Source: Halovulum sp039180525 (GTDB lineage: Bacteria > Pseudomonadota > Alphaproteobacteria > Rhodobacterales > Rhodobacteraceae). From it: 64,000 bases of DNA. The position numbers were made by a program, and so were the translations under genes. Shown piece after piece: positions 51,329 through 61,300 of this stretch (its first letter is position 1; every line of letters begins with the position of its first letter). Location: the NCBI GenBank assembly GCA_039180525.1, contig JBCDDF010000012.1:6646-70645 (forward strand), read 5' to 3'. The notes beneath the pieces are model-generated. The model made no database searches. It saw only the letters and a list, made by a program, of their open reading frames with translations, and was not told where the DNA came from.

Positions 51329-52356
51329 CCGACATCCATATCCGCAAAGAGGGGCGGATCGGACGCATCACGCTGGACCGGCCGCATGCCCTGAACGCGC
51401 TCAGCTATGATATGGGGCTGGCCATCGAAGCGGCGCTGGACGACTGGGCCGGCGATGACGCGGTCGCTTGCGTGCTGATCGACGCGCAGGGCGACCGCGC
51501 GTTCTGCGCCGGCGGCGATCTGCAATTGATGTACGACAGCGCGTCTGCCGGCGATTTCGACTATGGCCGGCGCTTCTGGCGCGACGAGTACCGTATGAAC
51601 GCGAAAGTGTTCCACTTTCCAAAGCCCTACATTGCGATGATGCAGGGCTATACTATGGGCGGTGGGGTTGGGATTTCCTGCCACGGCTCGCACCGGGTGG
51701 TGGGCGACACGTCGCGCATCGCCATGCCGGAATGTGCGGTCGGGCTGGTGCCGGATGTCGGCGGATCGCTGATTTTGGCCCGCGCACCGGGGATGCTGGG
51801 CACCTATCTGGGTATGACCGGGCACCGGATGGATGCCGCCGACGCAATCCATGCCGGTTTCGCCGATTACTATATCCCCGAGGCTGACTGGCCGGCGCTG
51901 ACTGCACGGCTGATCGACACCGGCGACTGGACGCAGGTCGATGCGATGGCGCGCCCTGCGCCGGCCTCCGCCTTGGCGGAACAGGCCGCGATCATAGACA
52001 CGGCCTTTGCCGGCCAGCATGCGGGCGATATCGTGCGGGCGCTGCCCGACACGGCGTGGGGCGCGGCGACGAGGGCCGCCATCGGCAAGGGCTGCCCGCT
52101 GTCGGTCGCCTGCACGGTCGAGCTGGTCCGCCGCGTGCGCGCCTTCGACGACATACGACCGGCGCTGCAGATGGAGTTCCGCTTCACCGCGCGCAGCGCC
52201 TCGGACGGCGATTTCGTGGAGGGGATCCGCGCCGCGATCATCGACAAAGATCGCGCGCCCCGTTGGCGCCATGCCGACGTCGAGGCGGTGCCGCTGAGCG
52301 CCGTCTCCGCCATGCTGCGCCCGATCGCGCCGCCACTGACATTCGAGGAGGCTTGA
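51325..52356 (+). CDS. 3-hydroxyisobutyryl-CoA hydrolase (enoyl-CoA hydratase/isomerase superfamily)
   Basis: The 343-residue crotonase-fold protein is in the hydroxyisobutyryl-CoA hydrolase group by length (ordinary hydratases have ~260). Landmarks are DRAFCAGGDLQLMYDSASAG, KPYIAMMQGYTMGGGVGIS, SRIAMPECAVGLVPDVGGSL and GTYLGMTGHRMDAADAIHAG, with the catalytic Glu in PECAVGL. It overlaps the dehydrogenase gene by ATGA and is followed after two bases by mmsB, so the three are one operon. A hydratase for methacrylyl-CoA is not seen in the window. Confidence 0.92.
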   Translation: MTDIHIRKEGRIGRITLDRPHALNALSYDMGLAIEAALDDWAGDDAVACVLIDAQGDRAFCAGGDLQLMYDSASAGDFDYGRRFWRDEYRMNAKVFHFPKPYIAMMQGYTMGGGVGISCHGSHRVVGDTSRIAMPECAVGLVPDVGGSLILARAPGMLGTYLGMTGHRMDAADAIHAGFADYYIPEADWPALTARLIDTGDWTQVDAMARPAPASALAEQAAIIDTAFAGQHAGDIVRALPDTAWGAATRAAIGKGCPLSVACTVELVRRVRAFDDIRPALQMEFRFTARSASDGDFVEGIRAAIIDKDRAPRWRHADVEAVPLSAVSAMLRPIAPPLTFEEA

Positions 52357-52358
52357 AG

Positions 52359-53231
52359 ATGGACATCGGCTTTATCGGGCTGGGTAACATGGGCGCGCCG
52401 ATGGCACGCAACCTGGCTGCCGCGGGATATGCCGTCACCGGCTTCGATGTGGCCGGGATCACGGTGGAGGGCGTGGCGTCGGCAAAGGATGCCGCCACCG
52501 CCGCCGGCGGCCGCGATCTGGTCATCACCATGCTGCCAGACGGGGCGATCCTGCGCGCGGTCGCGGATCAGATCCTGCCCGCGATGCGCGCAGGCGCCAC
52601 GGTGGCCGATTGTTCGACGGTCGATGTGGAAAGCGCCCGCGCGGTTGCCGATCGGGCGCGCGCGGCGGGAATCGGGTTCGTCGACGCGCCTGTGTCGGGC
52701 GGGATCGGCGGCGCCGAGGCCGGCACGCTGACCTTCATGGCCGGCGGCTCCGCGGCGGCGTTCGATGCGGCCGCGCCCGCGTTCCAGGTCATGGGGCAGA
52801 AGACCGTGCATTGCGGCGACGCCGGCGCCGGTCAGGCAGCCAAGATCTGCAACAACATGATCCTGGGCATTTCCATGATCGGCGTATGCGAGGCGTTCGC
52901 CATGGCCGGCAAACTGGGCCTGGAGGCCGAACGGCTTTTCGACGTCGTCTCCACCTCTTCGGGATCGTGTTGGTCGGTCAATACCTATTGCCCGGTGCCC
53001 GGGATCGGGCCGAAAAGTCCGGCCGACAACGACTATCGCCCCGGTTTCGCCGCCGAATTGATGCTCAAGGATCTGCGTCTGGCGCAAGCAGCCGCGAGAG
53101 AAACCGGGGCTCGCACCGAACTTGGCACATTTGCGATGCAGATTTACGAGGAATTCGTGGAAAAAGGGGGTAAAGGTAAGGATTTCTCAAGTCTCTACCC
53201 CTATTTCCACGGAAACGGTCGGGAGAGCTGA
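52359..53231 (+). CDS. mmsB: 3-hydroxyisobutyrate dehydrogenase
   Basis: MmsB oxidises 3-hydroxyisobutyrate to methylmalonate semialdehyde, the substrate of MmsA upstream. The 290-residue protein has the Rossmann GFIGLGNMGAPMA, substrate-binding DAPVSGGIGGAEAGTL, and the catalytic Lys in QAAKICNNMILG, with NDYRPGFAAELMLKDL near the C-terminus. GAGGAGG lies before the ATG at 52359, two bases after the preceding stop. Confidence 0.95.
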   Translation: MDIGFIGLGNMGAPMARNLAAAGYAVTGFDVAGITVEGVASAKDAATAAGGRDLVITMLPDGAILRAVADQILPAMRAGATVADCSTVDVESARAVADRARAAGIGFVDAPVSGGIGGAEAGTLTFMAGGSAAAFDAAAPAFQVMGQKTVHCGDAGAGQAAKICNNMILGISMIGVCEAFAMAGKLGLEAERLFDVVSTSSGSCWSVNTYCPVPGIGPKSPADNDYRPGFAAELMLKDLRLAQAAARETGARTELGTFAMQIYEEFVEKGGKGKDFSSLYPYFHGNGRES

Positions 53232-53239
53232 TAACGAAA

Positions 53240-53259
53240 GGCCGCGGAAAACCGCGGCC
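53240..53259 (-). terminator. Bidirectional hairpin between mmsB and the small membrane-peptide gene
   Basis: GGCCGCGG-AAAA-CCGCGGCC, a perfect 8-bp GC stem 8 bases after mmsB. On the minus strand it is followed by TTTCGTT, so it could end the transcript of the 54-residue gene at 53293-53457 and that of mmsB from the other side. Confidence 0.55.
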
Positions 53260-53292
53260 AGCCACTCGCAAAAGAAACGAATACCCTGAAAC

Positions 53293-53457
53293 TCAGGACT
53301 CTAGATACGACGCCACGACTTCCATAAAACGACCCTCTTCGATGTCTTTTTTGTGCATGCCGATAAACACGGCAACGCTTGCACAAAGAACGAAGGTGAT
53401 CGCTACGAATTTTTCACCGGCGCTGGTCTTGTCCGACACACGCGATTTAACAGACAT
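53293..53457 (-). CDS. 54-residue single-pass membrane peptide
   Basis: The minus strand encodes MSVKSRVSDKTSAGEKFVAI followed by TFVLCASVAVFIGMHKKDIE and EGRFMEVVASYLES, 54 residues with one membrane segment (about FVAITFVLCASVAVFIGM) flanked by basic residues. GAGGGG lies seven bases before the ATG and a hairpin with a weak T-run follows the stop, which supports a real gene. No family is recognised. Confidence 0.6.
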   Translation of the reverse strand: MSVKSRVSDKTSAGEKFVAITFVLCASVAVFIGMHKKDIEEGRFMEVVASYLES

Positions 53458-53549
53458 GATTATGCCCCTCTGACTCTCTCACCACACTCTGCCTATACCT
53501 TAGGCTTGGGTCGGGGCAGGAATTCGACGGCTTGACGAAGTTCTGATGA

Positions 53550-56408
53550 TCATTCGGCCGCGATCTTCCCGGTCTTTAACAAGGCCGCAAGATATTGACC
53601 GGTATGACTTTTCGACACCGTCACTATGTGTTCGGGCGCGCCTGTCGCCACAATCTGGCCACCGCCATCGCCCCCTTCCGGGCCGATGTCGATGATATGA
53701 TCCGCCGTTTTGACGACATCCAGATTGTGCTCGATGACCACCACCGTGTTTCCCTGGTCCACCAACTCGTGCAATACTTCCAGCAACTTCTTAACATCTT
53801 CAAAATGAAGACCGGTGGTGGGCTCGTCCAATATATACAATGTTCGTCCAGTTGAACGTTTACTTAACTCCTTGGAAAGCTTGACACGCTGAGCCTCGCC
53901 GCCGGAAAGCGTCGTCGCCTGCTGGCCGACCTTGATATAGCCCAGGCCCACACGCATCAGCGCCGACATCTTTTCGCGGATCGACGGCACGGCAGAGAAG
54001 AACTGCTCCGCGTCCTCCACCGTCATGTCCAGCACGTCGGCAATCGACTTGCCCTTGAACAAAATCTCCAGCGTCTCCCGATTATACCGTTTTCCCTGGC
54101 ACGTCTCGCAGGTCACATAGACGTCCGGTAGAAAATGCATCTCGATCTTGATGACGCCATCGCCCTGGCACGCCTCGCAACGCCCACCTTTGACGTTGAA
54201 GGAAAACCGCCCGGGCTTATAGCCGCGGGCCTTCGCCTCCGGCAGGCCGGCGAACCAATCGCGGATCGGGGTGAACGCCCCGGTATAGGTGGCCGGGTTC
54301 GACCGCGGCGTGCGGCCGATGGGGCGCTGGTCGATATCGATGACCTTGTCCAGATGCTCCAGCCCCTTGATCGTGCGGCAGGGCGCCGGCGTCTGCCGCG
54401 CTCCGTTCAGCCGCATCGAGGCGGTCTTGAACAGCGTCTCGATGGTCAGCGTCGACTTGCCCCCGCCCGACACCCCGGTCACGCAGGTAAACGTGCCCAG
54501 CGGAAAGGTCGCGGTCACGTCGCGCAGGTTGTTGCCCGTCGCGCCCTCCACCACAAGCGCCTTGCCATTGCCCGGGCGGCGGTCCACCGGCACGCCGATC
54601 TCCCGCCGTCCGGCCAGATAATCCCCGGTGATCGAGCCCTTGGCCTTCGCGATCTTCGCCGGGGTGCCATGCGCGATGATCTGCCCGCCATGCACGCCGG
54701 CGCCGGGGCCGATATCCAGCACATAGTCCGCCTCGCGGATCGCCTCTTCGTCGTGTTCGACCACGATCACCGTGTTGCCTTGATCGCGCAGGTTCTTCAG
54801 CGTCGCCAGCAGCCGGTCATTGTCGCGCTGATGCAGCCCGATGGACGGCTCGTCAAGCACATACAGCACACCCGTAAGGCCAGAGCCAATCTGGCTCGCC
54901 AGCCGGATGCGCTGGCTCTCGCCCCCCGACAGCGTACCGGCGGATCGCGACAGCGTCAGATAGTCCAGGCCGACATTCACCAGAAATCCCAGCCGCTCAC
55001 GGATCTCTTTCAGGATTGCCTGAGCGATTTCGTTGCGCTGCGCGGTCAGGCTGGCGGGCACCGTTTCGATCCAGGCCAGTGCCTCCTTGATCGACATCTC
55101 GACCGCCTGGCCGACATGGGCGTCGGCGATCTTGACCGCCAGCGCCTCGGGCCGCAGGCGATAGCCCTCGCACGCACCGCAGGGCCTGTTGTTCTGATAG
55201 CGTTCGAACTCCTCGCGGATCCAGGCGCTGTCGGTTTCGCGATAGCGCCGCTCCATGTTCGGGATCACACCTTCGAAGGGGCGCGTGATCTCGTGCACGC
55301 GCCCGCCTTCGTCATAGCGAAACTTGATCTTCTCCCCGGCCGAGCCGTGCAGCATCACCTGCTGAACCTCGCGCTTCAGATCGCGCCACTTCTTCTTCGG
55401 ATCGAACCCGTAATGCTTGGACAACGCCTCGATGGTCTGCCGGAAGTAAGGCGACTTGGATTTGGCCCAGGGCGCCAGCGCGCCGGCAAGCAGGCTGATA
55501 CTCTCATCCGGCACCACCAGGCGTTCGTCGAAGAACAACTCCGCCCCCAGCCCGTCGCATTCGGGACAGGCCCCGAAGGGCGCGTTGAACGAAAACAGCC
55601 TCGGCTCGATCTCGGGGATGGTAAAGCCCGACACCGGGCAGGCGAAGTTTTCCGAGAAGGTCACCCGCTGCGGGTCGCCCTTCTTCACCGCGGTCTCAAG
55701 AATGGCGATGCCGTCGGCCAGGTCCAGCGCGGTGCGGAAGGAATCCGCCAGCCGCGTCTCGATCCCCGCCTTGATGACGATCCGGTCGACCACCACGTCG
55801 ATATTGTGGCGGAACTTCTTGTCCAGCGTCGGTGGCGCGTCGAGTTCATGGAACTCGCCATCCACCTTGACCCGCTGAAAGCCCTGCTTGGCAAGTTCCA
55901 GGAATTCCTTGCGATACTCGCCCTTTCGGTCGCGCACGATCGGCGCCAGCAGATAGACCCGCGTGCCGGGCTCCATCGCCATGACCCGGTCGACCATGTC
56001 CTGCACCTGCTGCGCCTCGATCGGCAGGCCGGTCGCGGGGCTGTAGGGCGTGCCGACCCGCGCGAACAACAGCCGCATATAGTCGTAGATCTCCGTCACC
56101 GTCCCCACGGTCGAACGCGGATTTTTAGAGGTCGTCTTCTGTTCGATGGAAATCGCCGGGCTCAGGCCAGAGATGTGATCCACATCCGGCTTTTGCATCA
56201 TATCCAGAAACTGCCGCGCATAAGCCGACAGCGATTCGACATAACGCCGCTGCCCTTCGGCATAGATCGTGTCGAAGGCCAGGCTCGACTTGCCCGACCC
56301 CGACAGGCCGGTGATCACCACAAGCTTGTCGCGCGGAATATCGACATCCACCGATTTCAGATTGTGCTCGCGGGCGCCCCGAATTTCGATGCTTTTCAAA
56401 TCGGCCAT
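53550..56408 (-). CDS. uvrA: Excinuclease ABC subunit A
   Basis: UvrA finds bulky DNA lesions in nucleotide excision repair. The 952-residue product has two ABC ATPase halves (Walker A GLSGSGKSSLAFDT and GVSGGGKSTLTIET; signatures LSGGESQRIRLAS and LSGGEAQRVKLSKE; Walker B YVLDEPSIGLHQRD and YILDEPTTGLHFED) and Cys pairs for zinc (CPECDGLG; CEACQGDGVIKIEMHFLPDV then CETCQGKRYN). AGGAGGTGG lies five bases before the ATG at 56408, so this start is preferred over 56414. A candidate SOS box lies about 66 bases upstream. Confidence 0.97.
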   Translation of the reverse strand: MADLKSIEIRGAREHNLKSVDVDIPRDKLVVITGLSGSGKSSLAFDTIYAEGQRRYVESLSAYARQFLDMMQKPDVDHISGLSPAISIEQKTTSKNPRSTVGTVTEIYDYMRLLFARVGTPYSPATGLPIEAQQVQDMVDRVMAMEPGTRVYLLAPIVRDRKGEYRKEFLELAKQGFQRVKVDGEFHELDAPPTLDKKFRHNIDVVVDRIVIKAGIETRLADSFRTALDLADGIAILETAVKKGDPQRVTFSENFACPVSGFTIPEIEPRLFSFNAPFGACPECDGLGAELFFDERLVVPDESISLLAGALAPWAKSKSPYFRQTIEALSKHYGFDPKKKWRDLKREVQQVMLHGSAGEKIKFRYDEGGRVHEITRPFEGVIPNMERRYRETDSAWIREEFERYQNNRPCGACEGYRLRPEALAVKIADAHVGQAVEMSIKEALAWIETVPASLTAQRNEIAQAILKEIRERLGFLVNVGLDYLTLSRSAGTLSGGESQRIRLASQIGSGLTGVLYVLDEPSIGLHQRDNDRLLATLKNLRDQGNTVIVVEHDEEAIREADYVLDIGPGAGVHGGQIIAHGTPAKIAKAKGSITGDYLAGRREIGVPVDRRPGNGKALVVEGATGNNLRDVTATFPLGTFTCVTGVSGGGKSTLTIETLFKTASMRLNGARQTPAPCRTIKGLEHLDKVIDIDQRPIGRTPRSNPATYTGAFTPIRDWFAGLPEAKARGYKPGRFSFNVKGGRCEACQGDGVIKIEMHFLPDVYVTCETCQGKRYNRETLEILFKGKSIADVLDMTVEDAEQFFSAVPSIREKMSALMRVGLGYIKVGQQATTLSGGEAQRVKLSKELSKRSTGRTLYILDEPTTGLHFEDVKKLLEVLHELVDQGNTVVVIEHNLDVVKTADHIIDIGPEGGDGGGQIVATGAPEHIVTVSKSHTGQYLAALLKTGKIAAE

Positions 56409-56473
56409 GCCCACCTCCTGCCACAGCCGCCATACATAACGCTGCGGGCCGGGAATCCCACCCGTTGTGTTAA

Positions 56474-56488
56474 GAACAAAACGTGAAT
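56474..56488 (-). promoter_or_regulatory. Candidate LexA (SOS) box upstream of uvrA
   Basis: The plus strand reads GAAC-AAAACGT-GAAT, i.e. ATTC-N7-GTTC toward uvrA, one mismatch from the alphaproteobacterial SOS box GTTC-N7-GTTC. Its distance from the uvrA start suits a promoter overlap. Confidence 0.5.
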
Positions 56489-56513
56489 ACGCGCAAGGCT
56501 CCTGACACTTGCG

Positions 56514-57137
56514 TCAGGGCGCGGCGGCGGGCCGTTGGCCCAACAGCCGCGCGGTGTTGTCACTCAGCAGCTGCGGGATGTCGAGCGTGAGTTTGACGAC
56601 GTCGACTTTCTGGTCGATCAGCAGGAAAGACATGCCGTGGACCATGGTCCACAGCGAAAAGCCGGTGGCCTGGACCTGCGCATCCAATTCGGTCTTGTGG
56701 AGGTACTTGCACACCTCTTCCAGAAGCACGCCATAGGTCGCCCGGCCCAATTCCAGCATCTCGTCACTTTCGTCGTGCGCTTCGGTCAGCCCGAACATCA
56801 GGCGGAAAACGCCTGGCTCCGCTTGCGCGAAATCGACATAGACCTGACCCAACGCGGTGACGCTTTCGCGGCTGCCCGGCGGGTGCGCCGGCAGTGCGCC
56901 CTTCATCTGGTCGCGCATCCGCGCCATACCGTCCATCGCCACCGCAACCAGCAACTCGCGCTTGTCCTTGAAGTGGCGATAGGGCGCGGCACTGGACACG
57001 CCCGCGGCGCGGCTGGCCTCCGACACGGAGAAAGTGTCAGGGCCCTTTTCCTCGACCAATGCCCGGGTCGCCATCACAAGTTGTTGGCGTAAGTCCCCGT
57101 GATGATAGCTATCTTTCCGCTGGACGGTTTCCGCCAT
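56514..57137 (-). CDS. TetR-family transcriptional repressor of the RND pump
   Basis: The 207-residue regulator has an N-terminal TetR helix-turn-helix (LRQQLVMATRALVEEKGPDT then FSVSEASRAAGVSSAAPYRH and FKDKRELLVAV) and a helical ligand-binding C-terminus like that of the TetR_C_33 group (GVFRLMFGLTEAHDESDEML; FSLWTMVHGMSFLLIDQKVD). GAGGAG precedes the ATG at 57137. It is divergent from the membrane-fusion/RND operon and probably represses both units through the repeats in the intergenic DNA. Confidence 0.9.
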   Translation of the reverse strand: MAETVQRKDSYHHGDLRQQLVMATRALVEEKGPDTFSVSEASRAAGVSSAAPYRHFKDKRELLVAVAMDGMARMRDQMKGALPAHPPGSRESVTALGQVYVDFAQAEPGVFRLMFGLTEAHDESDEMLELGRATYGVLLEEVCKYLHKTELDAQVQATGFSLWTMVHGMSFLLIDQKVDVVKLTLDIPQLLSDNTARLLGQRPAAAP

Positions 57138-57178
57138 CTGGCTCCTCAAAGAAAATGCTTGCTGGCCCGCTTGCCAAA

Positions 57179-57212
57179 GTTAGTATCTCTAACATATGTA
57201 AGCAACTCTAAC
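57179..57212. promoter_or_regulatory. Candidate TetR operator between the regulator and RND genes
   Basis: An inverted repeat GTTAG (57179-57183) / CTAAC (57189-57193) overlaps a pair of direct CTCTAAC repeats (57187-57193 and 57206-57212), with the palindrome ACATATGT between them. The block is AT-rich and sits between the two divergent starts, where a TetR dimer would be expected to bind. Confidence 0.5.
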
Positions 57213-57259
57213 ATCGACGCACCGACATCATCGCAATTGGCCACCGCATGGAGCGCCCC

Positions 57260-58387
57260 ATGAACACGCCACCCCGCCCCTCCCTTCTACGCCGTATTGG
57301 CATCCTGTCTATCACCGCCGCGACCACCGCGCTGGCCGTGGCCGCGGTTGCGGTGGGCAGCAGCGCGATCGCCACGCGCGCTGAAAGCGCGCGGTCCACC
57401 GTCCAGACACCGCCGGTGCCCGTGCGCACGGTCGATCTGTCGCTGACCGAAAGCTATAGCGTGGACCGCGCCTTCATCGGCCAGATCGAGGCGCGCGAAA
57501 GCACCGATCTGGCGTTCGAACTCGGCGGCACAGTGCAACAGATCCTGGTCGAGGAAGGCGATACGGTGGCCGCGGGCGACATCATCGCCCGGCTCGACAC
57601 CCGCACGCTGGTCACGGACCGGCAGGCCCAGGTTGCCGCGCGTCGGGCGCTGCGGGCGCAGGCCGAACTGGCACGGCTGACCACGCAGCGCCGCCAGCGG
57701 CTGGTCGAAGGCGGCGCGGTGCCCACCCAGACCTACGACGACGCCCGATTTTCACAGGCGGAGATCGAGGCGCGCATCGCCCAGACCAGCGCCGTGATCG
57801 CGGGTATCGATGTCCGGTTGGACAAGTCGGTCATCCGCGCGCCCTTCGACGCCCGCGTTGCCCAGCGCATGGGCGACACCGGCGTCACGGTCGCCAGCGG
57901 CACGCCGATCGTGCGTCTGTTGGCAAGCGCAGCGCCCGAGATGCGTCTGGGCCTGCCGCCGGCACTGGCCCGCGACATGGCCCCCGGCACGCCCGTTCGG
58001 CTGGCCCTGGGCGACCGGCAGACGGTCGGCACGGTCACGTCTCTTCTGCCTGATCTGGATCCGGTCACGCGAACCCAGGCGGTGATGGTGGCCCTGCCCG
58101 ACACCGGCACCCTGCCCTATGGCGAAACCGTGGCCGCGCTGTTGCCGCAAACCATCGCCGCCACCGGCGCCTGGGTTCCGGTCGCAGCGTTGCAGGAAGG
58201 GCGGCAGGGTTTGTGGACCGTGCTGACCGAAACCGACGGCACGGTGGGCCAAGAGGCGGTGGAGATCCTTTATGCCGACGAGAACCGCGCCTATGTCCGC
58301 GGTACGTTCGACGGCCCGATCACCGTGATCGTCGCCGGCCCGCACCGTGTCATCCCCGGTCAGACCGTCGCCGCGCTGGAGGACTAG
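57260..58387 (+). CDS. RND efflux periplasmic adaptor (membrane fusion protein)
   Basis: The ~375-residue adaptor links an inner-membrane RND pump to an outer-membrane channel. It has an N-terminal hydrophobic segment (IGILSITAATTALAVAAVAV), a lipoyl/hairpin core (AFIGQIEARESTDLAFELGG, VEEGDTVAAGDIIARLDTRT), an alpha-helical hairpin (RRALRAQAELARLTTQRRQR) and beta-barrel segments (KSVIRAPFDARVAQRMGDTG). GGAGCG lies before the ATG at 57260; 57248 is a longer in-frame option. The RND gene follows after three bases, and no outer-membrane channel gene is present. Confidence 0.92.
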   Translation: MNTPPRPSLLRRIGILSITAATTALAVAAVAVGSSAIATRAESARSTVQTPPVPVRTVDLSLTESYSVDRAFIGQIEARESTDLAFELGGTVQQILVEEGDTVAAGDIIARLDTRTLVTDRQAQVAARRALRAQAELARLTTQRRQRLVEGGAVPTQTYDDARFSQAEIEARIAQTSAVIAGIDVRLDKSVIRAPFDARVAQRMGDTGVTVASGTPIVRLLASAAPEMRLGLPPALARDMAPGTPVRLALGDRQTVGTVTSLLPDLDPVTRTQAVMVALPDTGTLPYGETVAALLPQTIAATGAWVPVAALQEGRQGLWTVLTETDGTVGQEAVEILYADENRAYVRGTFDGPITVIVAGPHRVIPGQTVAALED

Positions 58388-58390
58388 GTC

Positions 58391-61300
58391 ATGGAAACCC
58401 TGCCCTTCCGCCAGCCGCGCATCGTCGCGCTGACGCTGCTTGTGATCGTTTCCGCCGGTCTGTCCGCGCTGCTCTCCATCGGCAGGCAGGAGGATCCGAC
58501 GATCACCAACCTCTTCGCCACCATCACCACGCCGTTCCCCGGCGCCGACCCGGCCCGGGTGGAGGCGCTGGTGACCGCCGAAATCGAAGACGAGCTTCGG
58601 CCCATCGCGGAGGTCGACGAGATCGACTCGGTCTCCAGCACCGGTATCTCGGTGATCTCGGTGACGCTGGTCGAAACCCTGGCCGACAACCGGATCGAGC
58701 AGGTCTGGTCGGAGATCCGCGACGCGGTGGACGATGCCGCGCAGGACTTTCCCGCCGGCGTCGGTTCGGCAGAGGTCAACAGCGACGGCGCCGGCACCTA
58801 TGCCGCCATCGTCGCGCTGACCGCGACGCATGACAGCGTGCCGCTGCCGATCATGGCGCGCTTCGGCGAGGATCTGGCCGACCGCTTGCGTAACGTCCCC
58901 GGCACCAAGCTGGTAGACACGTTCGGCACCCCCGAGGAGGAGGTGCTGGTATCCGTCGATCCGCGCGCTGCGGCCAGCCTGGGCCTGACCGCGGATGCCA
59001 TCGCGGCCAGGATCACCGCAGCCGATGCCAAGGTGCAGTCCGGCCGGGTCCGCAGCAACGGCACCGACATGGTGCTGAACCTTGAGGGAGAGATCGACGG
59101 GCTGGCCCGCATCGCCGAGATCGTGCTGCGCGAAGACGCCGCCGGCCGCGTTGTCCGCGTGGGCGACATCGCCTCCATCACCCGCGGCCCGCGCGAACCC
59201 GCGCCCAGCATCGCGATTGCCGACGGCCGCCCGGCGGTCCTGATCGCCGCGCGGATCGCCGACGGCCAGCAGGTGGATCTGTGGATGGGCGATGTCCGCG
59301 CCGCGCTCGGCGCGTTCGAGGCAACCGTGCCCGACGCCATCGCGGTGCGGCAGGTGTTCGACCAAAGCGCCTATACCTTCGACCGGCTGGCCGAGGTCGG
59401 CACCAACATGGCCATCGGCGTGGCGCTGGTCGTGGCCGTGCTGTTTCTGACCCTGGGCGTGCGCGCCGCGCTGATCGTGGCCATGGTGCTGCCGATCGTG
59501 GGGCTGGCGACGCTGGCGACCATGAACATCCTGGGCATTCCCATCCATCAGATGTCTGTCACCGGCCTGATCGTGGCGCTGGGCCTGCTGGTCGACGCGG
59601 CCATCGTGATGACAGACGAGATCGGCCGTCGCCTGCGCGCCGGCGCGGCGCGGGCCGCCGCCGTCGGCGCTTCGGTCCAGCGGCTGTTCGGTCCGTTGAC
59701 TGCCTCCACCCTGACGACCGCGCTGTCGTTCACACCGATGATCCTGCTGCCGGGCCCGGCGGGCGACTTCGTCGGCTCGATCGCCATGGCGGTGGTCATC
59801 ATGCTGATGTGGTCGCTGTTCGTGGCCATCACGGTCACGCCCGCGATCAGCGGCTGGCTGCTGCCCTCGCGGGCTGCCGGCGGTGGCTGGCTGCATCACG
59901 GGCTGCGCGGCGGCTGGCTCAGCCGGCGCTTCCACGCCACCCTGCGCTGGTCGGTGGCCAATCCGGTCAAGTCGATTGCGCTGGCCCTGGTCCTGCCGGT
60001 CACGGGCTTCGTCAGCATGCCGACGTTGACCGCGCAGTTCTTCCCCGGCGTCGACCGCGATCAGTTCTATATCGAGATCGAAACCGCCCCGGGCAGCGCG
60101 TTGACCCACACCGCCGAGCTCACCCGGCAGATGGATCGGATCCTGCGTGCCGAGCCCGACATCGACCAGGTCACCTGGGTCGTCGGGGAGTCCGCGCCGG
60201 CGTTCTACTACAACATCGTGGGCGGGCGCGAAGATGCGCATGACTTTGCCCAGGCCCTGATCACCTCCGCCTCGGCGGAGGCGACCGAACGGCTGGTGCC
60301 CGACCTGCAGGCCCGGCTCGACGCCGCCTTTCCAGAGGCGCGCGTGCTGGTGCGCGGCCTGGTCCAGGGCCCGCCGGTGAACGCGCCGGTGGAATTGCGC
60401 TTCATCGGCCCCGATCTGGACGTGCTGCGCGACCTGGGCGACCGGGCGCGCGCGCTTGCCGCCGAATTGGATAGCGTGATCGCGGTACGCAGTTCGCTGT
60501 CGGGCGGCGCACCAAAGGTCAGCCTGGATGTGGACGAACCGCGGGCGCGGCTGCTGGGCCTGGATCTGGCCGGCATCGCCCGCCAGTTGGAGGCGGGGCT
60601 CGAAGGGGTCACCGGCGGCTCGATGCTGGAGGGCACCGAACAGGTGCCGGTGCGCGTGCGCACGGGCGATGCGCTGCGCGGCGATCTGGCCGCCATCGCC
60701 GATCTGCCGATCCTGCCGCCCGATGCACCGGCCACTGCAGCTGCGGGGCGCTATCCGGGCGTGCCGCTTTCGGCGCTGGCCAGCCTATCGCTGGAGCCCA
60801 GCGAAAGCGTCATCGTGCGCCGCAATACCGAACGCGCCAACACGGTGCAGGCCTTCCTCGCGCATGGCGTGCTGCCCGAAGAGGCGCTGAAAGATCTGAA
60901 AGCCGGGCTCGCGGCGAGCGGGATCGATCTGCCGCCGGGCTATCGGCTGGAATACGGCGGCGATTCCGACGCCCGCAGCGACACGCTGAACAACCTCATC
61001 GCCTCGCTGGGGATCATTGTGACGCTGTCGGTGGCGACCGTAGTGCTGACGTTCAACTCGTTCCGGCTGACCGCGATCACGCTGGTCGTGGCGGGCCTGT
61101 CGGCGGGGCTGAGCATCCTGGCGCTGGCCGTCTTCCAATACCCGTTTGGGATCAACGCGGTGATCGGCGTGATCGGCTCCATCGGCGTGTCGATCAATGC
61201 CGCGATCATCATCATGACCGGGCTGCAGAACGACCCCGCGGCGGCGGCCGGCGACCGGGGCGCGATGGCCGACGTGGTGCTCGGCTCCAGCCGGCATATC

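Noticed and set aside
54135..56486. 783-residue open frame opposite uvrA
   Set aside because: Antisense shadow; UvrA on the minus strand has every family motif.
57752..60241. 829-residue open frame opposite the RND genes
   Set aside because: Low-complexity His/Asp/Arg-rich translation typical of antisense frames; the plus strand encodes the clear adaptor and RND proteins.
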